From the NCBI GenBank assembly GCA_017506865.1, contig JAFCMP010000004.1, positions 372,001 to 436,000 on the forward strand: a stretch of DNA of 64,000 bases, read 5' to 3'. This document shows positions 33,396 to 45,000 of the stretch, in pieces. A program made the position numbers and the translations under genes. The notes below the pieces were generated by a model, which was not told the origin of the DNA, did no database searches, and worked only from the letters and a program-made list of their open reading frames with translations. This DNA is from Tribonema minus. Taxonomy: Eukaryota > Sar > Xanthophyceae > Tribonematales > Tribonemataceae. The first letter of the stretch is position 1. Each line of letters opens with the position of its first letter.

Positions 33396-33842
33396 CAGCA
33401 CGTATTCGAGTTCTTTGCAGCCACAGTAGCTGATAGACGCCTGGGTGCGCCTCAACCTTGTACATGGCTTGCCACTTGTGCGTGGATGCGCCATGCAGGG
33501 GGCGTGTGTTGTGAGGCGACCCTAGGGTTAGAGGGGGCTATTTAGCCATATTCTGCCACACTGGCTTTATGCCGTATTCTGCCATTGCAGATGCTTCATG
33601 CTAATCACTTCGACACCTGTAAAACCATGCTATAAGCCTTAGCGCCTTGCTCTGCTTGTACTTGCCAACCATGGTGGCCCACCTGGGTTATTATGGGAGT
33701 TAGGGGGCACACCCTTTCTCACGGCACACGGGTCATTGCTGGGTCGAGGTAAGAGCGGGTGAGGTAGTCAACAGCGGCTGGTAGTAGCTACACACACGAC
33801 ACACACACACAGGAGACTGGCGCACCCCAGTTCCCACATTGG

Positions 33843-34990
33843 GCTGAGCTGCTGTACAGGTACCGGGATGCGTTGCATCGCACACATTTCACTACACCAG
33901 CAGCATGATGCTGCCTGTGTTCCTACATGTGATCGTCCTACAAACAAGATTCACAATGCACTGCTCCATGCACATATGCAACGGTGCGTGCCATGATCCA
34001 ACAAGATTGTTTGCCTCTTGCTGGTGGTGAATGTGAGCATGTGTGTGCCTGCTGCTTCCTGAAGCCTGCCCTGCCAATCTTTGGAAGTCATTGAGTGCTT
34101 GCACAGGGCTCGGAACTGTACACCCAAGGCAAGCTGTTTCTGCAGAACTCTTATAAATATGTTCGGCCGTGCTGCTATTGGTCTTATACCCAGCATTGTA
34201 TTAAAGAGTACCTTAAGCTGAAGAATATGCTTCTTCAAGTTTGGTGTATGGCAGCCTCAGATGATGCAGGCACCCTCAGATCATTTGTGTGGGTCTGGTC
34301 TAGTAGTCGCCTCGTGTGGCGCGTTATCAGTACTACTAGGCGTCACAGCAGCCAGGATGCGCTCCCGCCGCTCCTTGGGCCATGCTCGCCCGCCTTTGCG
34401 GTACCCCCACCTCCCAGGCACTACACCGATGGCAACGGTATGCTACGCAAACTTGGCAGCTGCGGTCGCCTGAAGCTGCAAGCAGAGGCACTAGCTGGGA
34501 ACCATCTCAATGGTGCCATCATCGCCAATACCAAAGGCGGCGCCCGACCCGCTGCTTCAAGTCACAAACTTCAACTGTATATGTTAGTTAGATGCTGAAG
34601 AAGGGGGGCCGCCGGCTCTATTCCGAAAATATACAACACGATACGCCGTTCCAAGTATATTTAATGAAAAACAATATGGCAACTGAAAATGACAGCACGA
34701 GAGATCCATAGATCAGTCTCACCCCAACAAGGGGGCGGGGGATGGGACACAGGCCCCAACTCGACAAAGCCCCTATGTCCAATGATGCAGCTGATGTATG
34801 TCCATGATCCACGCCACGAGGGTCGTGTCGCGCGATTTCCCCCCTCTGTGGCTCAAAAGATGAAGCTCAACTATAACTTCAAATTGAAGTTGTTCGTCCT
34901 AACCTAACCGCCGAAACCGCCACTCGCGGGCCTTGGACGCAGCTTTCTGGAACGTGATGGCATGGCTGGGTGTTGTGGAACAATTTGAGG
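33843..34990. other. No gene confirmed
   Basis: A plus-strand frame at 34095-34598 is open but changes composition halfway and lacks clear splice sites or a family signature. Nothing else is supported. Confidence 0.35.
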
Positions 34991-34994
34991 GGCA

Positions 34995-35000
34995 TATAAA
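34995..35000 (+). promoter_or_regulatory. Probable TATA box
   Basis: TATAAA lies 84 bp upstream of the ATG at 35084 in an otherwise mixed sequence, a reasonable position for a core promoter with a 50-60 nt leader. The call rests on position and sequence only. Confidence 0.45.
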
Positions 35001-35083
35001 TCTGAGAGATCGGACCTGCGTGTAAGTCTGGCCATTTATTTTCTCAACCCTGAAGTATCGGAAGGCACAAACAGAGTGGCGAG

Positions 35084-35818
35084 ATGACCATCGCACCCAG
35101 AAGCAGCAGCAGCAGCGGCGGCAGCAGCAAGAGCAAGAGGCAGCACAGGACTACATCACTCCCGTTGCTGCCGGAAGAAGTGGTCGGTGAGATCTTGGCT
35201 CTGTACGATTGTCATCAGCACTGGCTGAGGTTCAGGTCGGCCATGTGCGAACTGGAGATGAATGCATTTGAGATGCGTGCTGGCCAGTTCAGCGACCACG
35301 ATGGCGTGGTGTACCCATCACTGATTAGGGAAGTCATGAGGTTCGATGATCGCCGTGCATCAGCCATTCGGTTGGCAGGAGAAGCCGCCAAAAGAGCAGA
35401 ACATGTGCGTGCAGGGTGTGAACATGGCAACGCGTACACCTTGGTGGGCCATCAAGGCGTCGTGCTTGATTTGCAGAGACTAGCACCGACGCTTTGTGAT
35501 GCCATCCCCTTTCCAGTCAACGATTATCTACCGCGACCTCTGTGGGGCCGGCCTTTGACGCAATTGGCGCAAGTCTGGAGAGGCACTTGTGAGGCTGACT
35601 TGTACTGGGAAATGTACGACGAACACGACTACGGTGAGTTCAAGAGGCCTGTGCCGCGCACTTGGAGCGCCTTGCACATCGGGCCAGTGCTCAGCCCAGA
35701 AACTGTCAATCAGGAGCTGGTGCGGTTCATGGGTGCAGTCACAAGTGGCATCATATGCAAGTGGATCTTTACCCAAAAACAATGGCCTCGGATGCATGCA
35801 TCTACTGTACCACTTTAG
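35084..35818 (+). CDS. Intronless 244-residue protein, weak F-box-like N-terminus
   Basis: A complete frame starts at ATG 35084 after a TATA box. It opens with a Ser/Arg-rich low-complexity stretch (residues 6-20), then LPLLPEEVVGEIL (26-38), which resembles the start of an F-box helix (LPxExxxEIL). The rest has no recognised domain (VGHQGVVLDLQRLAP, LPRPLWGRPLTQL). F-box proteins recruit substrates to SCF ubiquitin ligases; here that is only a suggestion. The broken leucine-rich paralogue B starts 130 bp downstream on the same strand, and F-box and leucine-rich parts often go together. Confidence 0.6.
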   Translation: MTIAPRSSSSSGGSSKSKRQHRTTSLPLLPEEVVGEILALYDCHQHWLRFRSAMCELEMNAFEMRAGQFSDHDGVVYPSLIREVMRFDDRRASAIRLAGEAAKRAEHVRAGCEHGNAYTLVGHQGVVLDLQRLAPTLCDAIPFPVNDYLPRPLWGRPLTQLAQVWRGTCEADLYWEMYDEHDYGEFKRPVPRTWSALHIGPVLSPETVNQELVRFMGAVTSGIICKWIFTQKQWPRMHASTVPL

Positions 35819-35947
35819 TCAGCACGAAGCGCAGCTGCAGTGGCACCAAAGACGGTGAACAACAACTTCTGTCGCCAACGACTTTGCAAACAGGAATGAC
35901 AACAGCAGCACATTTTTGTTAGCAGGCAGCAGGCAGCAAGGCAGCAA

Positions 35948-37070
35948 ATGAGTTCCCAGCAGGCTCGGGTCGCTCCTCCTCATGTGCTCGCAGTCTGCGC
36001 AAAGAACAATCGCCTGCCACGTGAGGCTTGGAGCCTGAACAAGGAGATTTTCGCATGGGTACGAGACCATTGCTCCTGTTCGGCACGGCTCTCCGGCAAG
36101 GACACGCCAACGTCAGCAATGGAGAGCATACTGAAAAGGGGGAGCGTAGTGAAGGTCACGGTCGAAGAGGACTTCGGCGAAGAGCCGGTCTGCCTGCCTG
36201 GCACACTGCGAGACCTGCATATCCTCAATGATTTCGATGGGCTCCTCGACATTCCGCAAGGGCTCCGCAGACTGCACCTGAGTCGCGACGACGATGATCA
36301 TGTTTCGTCTCGAACACCGGCTCAGCTCGCAGAGTTGATGGTGAGTATGCCGACAAGCCTCACAAGCATAATCTTCCACGACGACCCAGTCGACTTAGGA
36401 AACCTGGAGTGGTCTGAGGACGAGGACGAGGACGAGGACGGAGGGTTCGTCGAAACAGCCATTCCTTGGCCTGCGGGCGTCGAAGAACTGGAACTACGCA
36501 ATGTGGACGCTCCGCTCACTTTGCCGCCCACATTGCAGTCTCTCGCCCTTATTTTCGATAAGCACAGAGGTGCGAGTTCAGCCTTAGATTACTTGAACTT
36601 GGGGTCGTGGTTATCCGGGGTTGTTTTGCCACGCTGGCTTTCCACGATGATACTGCCTGTCAGCCTGGAGTCCCTGTTCATCCACATTGGTAAACTCAGT
36701 TGGGGGGTGCGTTGCGAGCTGCCTCCGTTGCCAGATGGCCTACGCTATCTCACCTAGACTTCAACAATTGTGCGGAGGAGTTCCACCTGCCTAGCAACTG
36801 CCGACTGAGCTGCGCACGTTGCGGCTGGGCGGCAACTGCTGGCGTGAGACCGGCCTGCACCCGCTGCCGCAGCACTTGGCAGCAGTCATCATTGACGTCG
36901 CGGACTCGCAGGAGCTGCGTGAGCGCGCAGCGTTCATCGCCCGCCGCCACTTTGGGTACGACGACACTGTGCAGGGGGGACTAGGAATTTCAGCACCGCC
37001 GCTCCCTTTTCATATAAGACATGGAGTGCGCTGCCTAGTGGTGGAGGGGCCAATATCCGCACGCTGGTGA
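35948..37070 (+). pseudogene. Leucine-rich (LPxxL) repeat protein, paralogue B, frameshifted
   Basis: From ATG 35948 it aligns with paralogue A through residue 268 or so (same MSSQQARVAPP, KNNRLPREAWSLNKE, LPDGLR strings). The frame then ends at TAG 36755-36757, where A continues. A one-base deletion near 36751 and a second indel near 36800 shift the frame. After them the C-terminal third (GLHPLPQHLAAVIIDVA, RCLVVEGP) resumes in another frame and stops where A does. B also has an acidic insertion (DEDEDEDGG, about 36418-36445). It could still yield a 269-residue truncated protein. Confidence 0.7.
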
Positions 37071-38961
37071 AGGCCCGGGGCTGCACAGGCGTGAAGGCGA
37101 GGGCGGCATCAACTCGGCGGCTGCGGCGGTTGCTTCTGTCGCAGCAGAGCTTTGAGGCGCTTGCACTGCTGCAGAGCCTCAGGCTAGCGTGCTGTAGCAC
37201 GCGGTGCAACCCACTCTTCAGCAAGCAGCATCCAGATGTGTACAGCAGCATAGTGAGTGGTACAGAACTTTCTGGAGCATGAGCAGTGACTAGTACAAAA
37301 CTGGCAGAGTAGTGATAGTCCGCAGCAGCAACGGGCATCCAAGAAGTGCATCCTCAGCAGCTGTAAAAGGTGCTGCTGCTCATGATCGATACTCGTAAGT
37401 ACATGTTTCATACCGTTCCATTGTGCGTTTACACTTCTCCAGCAGCAGGTTCATCTTGGCTTCAAGTTGCATACTGCAAAAGACACAATGCGCATTAATG
37501 CAACACATTGCTTCAACCAGCGGTCACTGTGTCGAGACTCATGCATTGAGGCTGTATGCCTTACGTTATGCTGCAGCATGGTGCTCAAGGTATATGAACA
37601 TGTCCTTGCTAGCTTCTTGTTTTAATTTTCCTCTTGTCACCTGCTGCTATTCTGTGGACAAGGGCTGGCGCAGTCGCTGTGTTGGCCATTGGCCATGATG
37701 TCCTGTGTATGTGCTGCTGAGCTGATGCTTAGCCGGTGCAACATGATGAAATAGCACCTTGATGCGCACTCACAATAGCATCCATCCTGTCAAGCCAACC
37801 CAGAAATGCATACGGTTGACCTAGGTGAGCTCAAGGCAATACCATTGTTTTTGCATCATGCAAAATATATGGGGCATTGTTATTCTCATACGCGTAGTTC
37901 ATGTAATGCTTGCGCAGCAACCCCAGTAATTTGCAGCCATGTACAAGATAGCTAGGTATGAATGCGGCATCGATTGTGGCAACCTCTAGACCCGCACAGC
38001 ACCTGCATGCACTTCAATCATGATGCAACTTTTACAGTCACTCCTTCAACTGCACTTGACATTGCTTGCGGCAGTAGCGCGGCAGTATGCTCCTGGTTCC
38101 AGTGAGTCAGGCATGACTGCCACAAGCTTTTGTTGTAATCAGTGGAAACTGCCGCACGTCCCTGATTCTATAGTGAGTCAGGCATGCCCGCCACAAGGTT
38201 TGGTTGTAGTACTCATGCATGTATGCATGCATGCTGTCCAGCACTGATTTACTGCATAGTACTTAGGGTTTAGGGTTGGGGATCACCAGTTGCAATGCAG
38301 GCCCGGGCAATACCTGTTTACCGTGTCACTGATGAAGGGTGAGTAGTTTACGGGTGGTGAAGAAGCTGACTCATCGGATGGCATGTGCTTCGCTGCTCTT
38401 TAGGCTGGGCATTGTGATGGTCAAGCATGGAAATGCAGATGGTGGAAGTTACCGAGTGATTTACAAATGAACCATACGTGAGCACAGGGTTCCCTGTGAT
38501 AGTGCCTCAGTACAACTTGAAGAAGCAATGAACGGCCTGCTGAGGACAAGCCAATCATTGGAGAGTCGAGCAGCAGTCCCAGGATTTCCTGCTCTCAAAA
38601 TTTGAACAAAGCGGTACTGAGCATTGAACAGCTCAGCTCAGATGACCATTGTTGCGCTTGACAGCTGGCATGACACTACAGCAGGCCCTTCATGATGGCG
38701 GCAGCGATCGCACAGCGCGAGCGCATGCAGCTGCTAGGTCACTGCCGCCATAACCCTACGGAGGGGCTGCGGGTTCTGTTGCGCTGTGCTCATGACTGCA
38801 GTCTCAACGCCCCGTCAGTATGTGTCATGTGAACATGTGGCAAAACGCTCCATTGCGTTTCCCAAGCGCTGCATGAGCTTCTAACTAGTGTGAATTGACA
38901 CCTGAAAGCGCACGACGTACGTAGGTACTGCAAACAAAGCAGCACCACCATCATCACCAGC

Positions 38962-38994
<33 letters not shown>

Positions 38995-40881
38995 GGCGGC
39001 AAATAAACTAGCAAGGGATCAGTCTACCGCCAAGAAAATCTGGTGCTGCTGCGCTCCTCTGCACTCGTCCATTTGCCCCTGCCAGTGCCACTCTGCGAGA
39101 CAAGGGCAGGGTTGAATGGACTGTGCTGCTTCTACCTGTACCCTTGTTTCTTCTTCACTGACGGCAAAGAGGGGCCAGCAGCCATCACCCCAGCTCGGCT
39201 GCAACATGAGCCATACGTCAGGCGTTTACGCTACCTGCTAGGCTTGCATTTGTCTTTGAGTACGCCGTAAGTACGTGGCGCAAGCCATGCGCACTTGAGC
39301 GTAGCTCGTCTGCTGCCACGTCCATCATCGCAAAAAAAAAATGATGGCAAACTCCATCAAATTAAGGCGTCACTGGGGGGTAAGTGAGGCGAGTCACTGA
39401 TGCACGAGAGGCGTGTCACGAGGTAAGGCACCGCAAGAGTGAGTGTGTGTGTATGATGTGCTTCGCGCACTCAAGAGAAACATCGTTGACCTCGGTTGAG
39501 AAGGCGGACTCTGTCACTTTTTTCAGTGCGCCTCGTTGCGCTCAGCCATCGCTCTCGCGACCAGTCAGCTTCAGACATGTTCACGGCACCAAGTTGTGGG
39601 GAGAATAGACAGACCTTCGCTCATAGCCTCTCAGCGTTGAGACTATGGGCTCGTATGTAAAAGCAAAAAAGCACGAGCAGTCACTCGGACGCTGTCGAGC
39701 CGCATTTCCAGCTGGACTGCATGCCAGCTTGACATGCCCGTCATGTGTATGGGGAGAAAACATGACACACAGCAGCCCCCGTCTCTACTAGCGCCTGCAG
39801 CGCAGAAAGCCGCCGCTTCTACCACTGGCGCGTAGGGCAGCGCCGCTTCGAGGCAATCAACCTTATGCGGAAGTACACAGCTTTGTAGTAGACGTAGTTG
39901 TACGAGAATGCAGCAGTTGCGCGACCTGGTGGAAGATGACCGAGGTGGCGTGCTTCACAACGCAGACGAACACCCTTCCGACAGCCCTGCAGGGGCAGGC
40001 ACCATTCTCGTACAATACTCGTGCAAGGCTTCTGGCGATGATCCAGGCGCTCTGCCATGGTGGACATCTGTGGTAGGTGTGATGCCCACCAAGGCTGTCT
40101 GCATCATGCTCTCGTGTGGTGAGTTATGGTGTTGGCAGCATTGTTAAAACGGGCGTCACCCACCAAAGATGTCGACCATGCAGGGCGCTCGGAGCATGGC
40201 TAGCAGCCTTACACGCGAATCGTACGAGAGAGCAATGCCTACTCCGGGCTCTGCAGGGCTGTCGGAATTGTGAGTTCGTCTGCATCTGTGAAGGTCGCGA
40301 CCAAGAAGCAGGCCCCCTTTCAATCTGGATTGCAGTTTTCAGGTGGCGCATATGCACCCTGCTGAGCAGCCTGCTGCTCAGCTCTTAGCTGCAGCTGTAT
40401 TCCGCTGCAGCCGACCATCTGCTAACGCCTTAGGCATGTCCCTGCTTCAGTCCCTTTCTCCCCACCTGCAAACTCTTAACCTAGCTCCCTGTAGAGTGTA
40501 TGCCTGGGCAGCACCATGATGCAGATACCTATATGCACGTGCATAGCCGCTGCAGCTCTGGTACACTATATGTACATTTTCAAGCCACAGTGTCGTGCTG
40601 CTGCAGCGCGCTTGCTGAGCCCTGCTGCTGCTCGCGCGGAACCACTGCATGATGCTGCTGCATGCCAGTGCTGCTGGGCTACACCACTCAGTAGGCTACT
40701 GGGCCAGGCGTCCAAGCGCCCAGCACTTCAGCAACAGCAGTCGCACAAGCACAAGCATCAGCACACCCAGCCGAGATTGGCATACAAGTAGAAGTATAAG
40801 TTTTGATCCAAGAGAGCGTGTGCGTAGATCATGGTCAGAGCGTCAAGTGTGTCTTGCCAAGGGCACATTTCAGTGACTTTT
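37071..40881. other. Sparse region with exon-like segments only
   Basis: No complete gene was found. Plus-strand exon-like frames end at good donors at 39268 (GTAAGT after LLGLHLSLSTP) and about 40117 (GTGAGT after MPTKAVCIMLSC), and a frame at 40187-40388 has LGAWLAALHANRTREQ, but their phases do not join. On the minus strand 39960-39831 reads as a possible last exon (AFSYNYVYYKAVYFRIR then stop). A telomere-like TTAGGGTTTAGGGTT lies near 38265. Confidence 0.35.
38961..39000. repeat. GGC trinucleotide run
   Basis: An almost pure (GGC)n tract, preceded by CAG and ACC triplets (38941-38960) and followed by AATAAA. It is not part of a recognised gene. Confidence 0.9.
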
Positions 40882-41097
40882 GGTGGTATTGTGGGGAGTG
40901 AGCAAGGACTATCATGATGCCTGCACAGACAGGGGGCTGAATGTCAGCAACGAAGACCGCAACTCATCGGTCTGGAAACACTCATCGGTCTGGAAACACA
41001 TCAGTCTTCATTGGTCTTTGTTGCGGTCTTCATTGCTGACATTCAGCCCCCTGCCTGTGCAGTCATAGTCCTTGATCACTCCATAGTGCCACCACAC
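40882..41097. repeat. Long inverted repeat (foldback) with about 80-bp arms
   Basis: The left arm 40882-40963 and right arm 41023-41097 are reverse complements with few mismatches and a small bulge (shared AGGGGGCTGAATGTCAGCAA). The loop of about 60 bp holds two copies of TCATCGGTCTGGAAACAC. The RNA of either strand would form a long hairpin. It fits a foldback element or MITE, or a small-RNA precursor. No target-site duplication was identified. Confidence 0.85.
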
Positions 41098-41298
41098 CTC
41101 ATTGAAATGTGCGCTTGGCACGTGTCTTCGACTTGGGCAAGCAGTTGCTGAAAGCCATGAACATACTATTGGTACATTGCGCCCTTGCAATTCCCAAGCG
41201 CATGAGCTCCACCACTGTAAATTTGACACGTAAACGGCCCACTCACCACTATGTAGCAGTATTTTATTTATTGATTCTCGCTCGGGGGGTGAAAAGGC

Positions 41299-41619
41299 TC
41301 AGACGGTGGAATGTCCATGGACTTGCAACAGACCAGAATCTACCTTTGTGTCTGTGGACACCCTGAAAGTCTGTACATGCCGATATTTTGACGAAATGGC
41401 ACCGATCTGCTGTGCAATAACACGGCAATCACAATCACATGCGACACAGGTTTTCATGTTTGCACTTTTTACAACTGCAGATTCATTGAGCACTGTGACC
41501 AGGCTTGGCGACAGTTGAGGAGTGATAATTGCAAGGCAGTGCAAGCTTGCTTGTCTGTCAAAGGAAGCCTGCGTACAATACTTCCTGACTTGACCAATCA
41601 CATTGGCACACAAGTCCAA
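41299..41619 (-). CDS. Possible exon, unidentified
   Basis: A minus-strand frame of 106 codons with protein-like composition (CANVIGQVRKYC, HCLAIITPQLSPSLVTVL, VACDCDCRVIAQQIG) ends in a stop at 41299. No start codon or clear splice acceptor was identified, and no family is recognised. Confidence 0.3.
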   Translation of the reverse strand: MDLCANVIGQVRKYCTQASFDRQASLHCLAIITPQLSPSLVTVLNESAVVKSANMKTCVACDCDCRVIAQQIGAISSKYRHVQTFRVSTDTKVDSGLLQVHGHSTV

Positions 41620-42080
41620 CTCTGACTATCTGTAAACTGCAGCATGCCAAACAGCGCATAAAGGTGCTCAGTGCAATGTGGCAGCTACAGGAACACACCA
41701 TGTATTTTGAGCCGGCATCTCAACTCGTAACCGTCGGGAAACGGATTCGACTCAATGCCAGGCTGAGACCGTGAAAGCCATGTGCACATTGGGTGTTGAG
41801 CCACGCGACTCAGAGACTCATACCCGCTCAACTCAGACTCACAACTGCTACTCTCAACCGCTATACACGCTGTCGGCAGGAAGCCACAGAGGGGGTGTAC
41901 CAGACCCAACGGCCAACGTGAAGCGCCGACATAAGGGCCACGCATGCGTGCTCTCTTATCATGGACATGCATAGCAGCTGAGGTGGCTCTATCGCTCGGC
42001 ACCACGCCGGACGAAACCGCACTGCAGCTGGTGGTATACCAGCCCGCCCCCGCAACAAAGCGCACACACAGAAAACACCT

Positions 42081-45000
42081 TCAGGCCGTCTGCGAAGGGA
42101 CACCATCCCCCGCATGCTGCGCCGCGCTGCCAAAATCTTGTGGCGGCCGCCGCTGCCGCCACTTCCACAGCGCCAGGACCCTTTGCCGCGCCGGCCGCGA
42201 AGGCGACTGCGCTGGCACTATCGCTGCTGCTGCCGCAGCAGACGCATCTGCTGCGGAATGATGGGGGGCGTGTATGCTGCCGCCGCCGCTGCTGCAGCCA
42301 TCGGTGGCGGCGTCCGCGGCGGCGCAGCTGCGGCAGGCGGCATGATTGCCGGGCGGCGGCGGCGGCGGTGCAGGGCGCTCGCGCTTGTGCCGCAGCAGGC
42401 TGCCGCTGCGTAACTGCCGCAGCACGCGGTGAAGGCGTGCGTGCTGCGCACTCGGCATGCTCGCAGCGGCTGCATCGCTGCCATCAGCAAGCGGCAGTTG
42501 CAGACGCTCTTGATCCTCTTGCGCCGCCGCTGATGCCAGTGCACGCGTGCCATTGCTCGCCTGTGGCTGCTCTTTCTGCCATGGGCACATACCGCCGCTT
42601 TGCTCTGCAGACGCAGTTGCTGTGCTCGCCAGCACTTCCGCGGTGGAAGGAGGCAGCGCTGGGGCAGCAGCTGCCACGCCGTTGAGCGCTGCTGCAGAGC
42701 CTCTAGACGACAGCGCCGCGGCGGTTACAGGGCCGTTGAGCACTGACTCCTCTCCCGCAGGCTCCTGAAACACCGATGCAGTTTCTCTGACATCAGCGCC
42801 AGCCACAGCAGCTGTGGCAGGCACGCCGCCGAGGTCCGCCTCTGAGCACTGCTGCAGCACCTGTGACGCCTGTAACCGATGATTGTCGTCTGCGCCATCG
42901 GCGGCGGCAGCGGCGGTGGCTGCTGCGGCTGCGGCGGCGGCGGTAGGGCTGCTCAGGATGGCGACTGCTGCTGCAGCTGCCAGCACAGCCACTGCAGCGC
43001 TCCATGTGTCTGTGGAGACTGACGCGGCGCTCCACGCGGCGTTCCCTGTGCTGCTGCTACCGACCATTGCTTGCTCTGGGGCCGTCTCAATTGAAGTTTC
43101 TAACTCTGGTGCGGTGGTGGTCAAGGCGCCAGCCGGGGCAGAGTCTGGCATTGCCGCTGCTGCTGCTGCTGCTGTCGCTGCCGCTGCCGCTGCTGTGTCC
43201 AGGTCTTCGGCGATCATGGCCTCGCACATCTGGCGGCAAGCATCCGGGCAACAGGCAACGGACATTCATCGAGCTCCATAATCAATCAGAAAATGGCGAT
43301 GCGATGATACTTTCAACAAATGCCAAGTGAATGGCGCCCTGGAGATTGCACATTGCGCTTTGAGTTTATGAGCAGCAGCTGGTTGCTACCACGCGAATGA
43401 GGAATGCACTGCTGGTCGTAATCGACACAAATCTGCTTATGGGGATGCACGTGACAAGTGTCTTTTTGTCCTGATGCGGTGCAGCACCATTGTGTCCACC
43501 GCCAACCAAGCCAACTTCAACTGAACCTGAATGTTCACCTTTGTCCCCCTCGGGAGAAAGCAGTTTTGAGCTGACTAAAAGTTTCTAATGGTGCGGTGCA
43601 TGCAGATCATCGACGCCTGTGCGGCGCACAACCAAAGTTGCATGTATCTGACAATCCATTTGACCTGGAGCAATTCGGCCCTGTTGCAGCGTGTCAGCAT
43701 GTCCAACGATGCATCATGCGGCACTATGGTTTCATTTGACACCTTCACAAGAGAGGTGGCGAAACAGACTTTACAGCTGGCATCAGGTCTGGTGTGTGCC
43801 AATACAAAACATGACCAAGTCGCGTGTCTGACAAATCATTTGACCTGACACAATACAACCCTGTCACTGCGTATTCGCATGTCCACGCCGAGGCTCATGC
43901 GGCTCTATGGTTTCAACTACACCTACAAGGAGATTGGCAATACAGACTTTATAGCTGGCATCAGGTCTGGTGTGCTGCCAATTCAAAGGAAATTTAATAT
44001 ATTTGCGCTCAACAATGTTGATTGAAAGTACAAGTCGCAGCAATTGTGCATACGTGCATACCGTAGCATACGCTCCAGCGTATGCGCAGTCCTACTGCGC
44101 AACGCAATGCGCAGTCTTGATGCATAACGCCATGTGCTGTCTGGAGATCGATCATACCATGCATCCATGATCGCAACGTCATAGTACACATAATAGCAAA
44201 GTCAATGCCCAGGCAGGGCCGCAAAATAAAAAATACACATGGTATCACATTCATGCGTGAGCAGTGCACGCACACGGCCAAGCGATAATGTGACAGAGCA
44301 CTGACCTGGAGGAGCTGAGCCCTGCTGCAGGGCTTCAGCAGCAGCTTGCACGGTTTGTACTGCGTGACCGCTTCCAGCATCTCGCATGCGATTTCGCCTG
44401 TGCCACGAATGTGATAACATGGACGCCGAGGGTGAGGGACGACACAAATCTGTGACTGATGGCCAGCACTTCATTGTTGTCTGAGCTGCAGTGCACACAT
44501 CATTAGTCTCCACACAGACACCGTCTACCGATGTATAGGTGATCCGGAATACATGGGTTCAAGCACATGATTTTGCAGTTGTGACTTTGAGATCCAGCAT
44601 GAAATTCATGCGTAGTGGGCAAGACAACATTTTGGCTCCGCCAAACACGCTATCCCATTTCCTTGAGGGCCCTCATTATGGCCTCTATGTACAATATGCG
44701 ACTTAAAGCGTCATATTTCACATTTGGCGGCCGGCGCCGGTCTACACAACCTTGATTTAACATGGCTAAGTAACACTGACGCGCTTCAGGAAGGTGTGAT
44801 CGTTGCACTTGCCTGTCAGAAATATGATGGGTACCGAAGAGGCCAGCTGGCGTATGCGCGCCGCCGCCTCCTTGCCCCCCATCTGCAGACACCGCGACAC
44901 ATCGAGTGTTGGTGGTGAGGGTATGCATGGTATGGCACCCCAATTAAGGCTCTTCTAGCAAACGACCAAAAAGCTTTGACCTGCTCGATCTGCGAGCACG

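Larger units (their letters stand above)
30399..33842 (+). repeat. Pair of 336-bp direct repeats (30399-30734, 33507-33842), LTR-like
   Basis: The two repeats are the same length, about 98% identical and in the same orientation. They can be read as TG...CA units, which is LTR-like, and flank 2.8 kb. The inner DNA holds the 28-residue-repeat gene and a minus-strand frame rather than gag-pol, and no target-site duplication is apparent. The pair is either the long terminal repeats of a non-autonomous element that carries cellular-looking genes or an ordinary segmental duplication. The high identity implies it is recent. Confidence 0.6.

Noticed and set aside
30399-33842. Firm call as an LTR retrotransposon
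   Set aside because: No flanking target-site duplication and no recognisable gag or pol were seen, so the repeats are reported only as LTR-like.
34095-34598. 167-codon plus-strand frame
   Set aside because: It has no ATG at its head, a composition change midway, and no splice partner or family signature.
42114-43330. Plus-strand Leu/Arg/Cys-rich frames opposite the histidine kinase last exon
   Set aside because: They arise from (GCN)n runs; the minus frame is continuous with the receiver domain.
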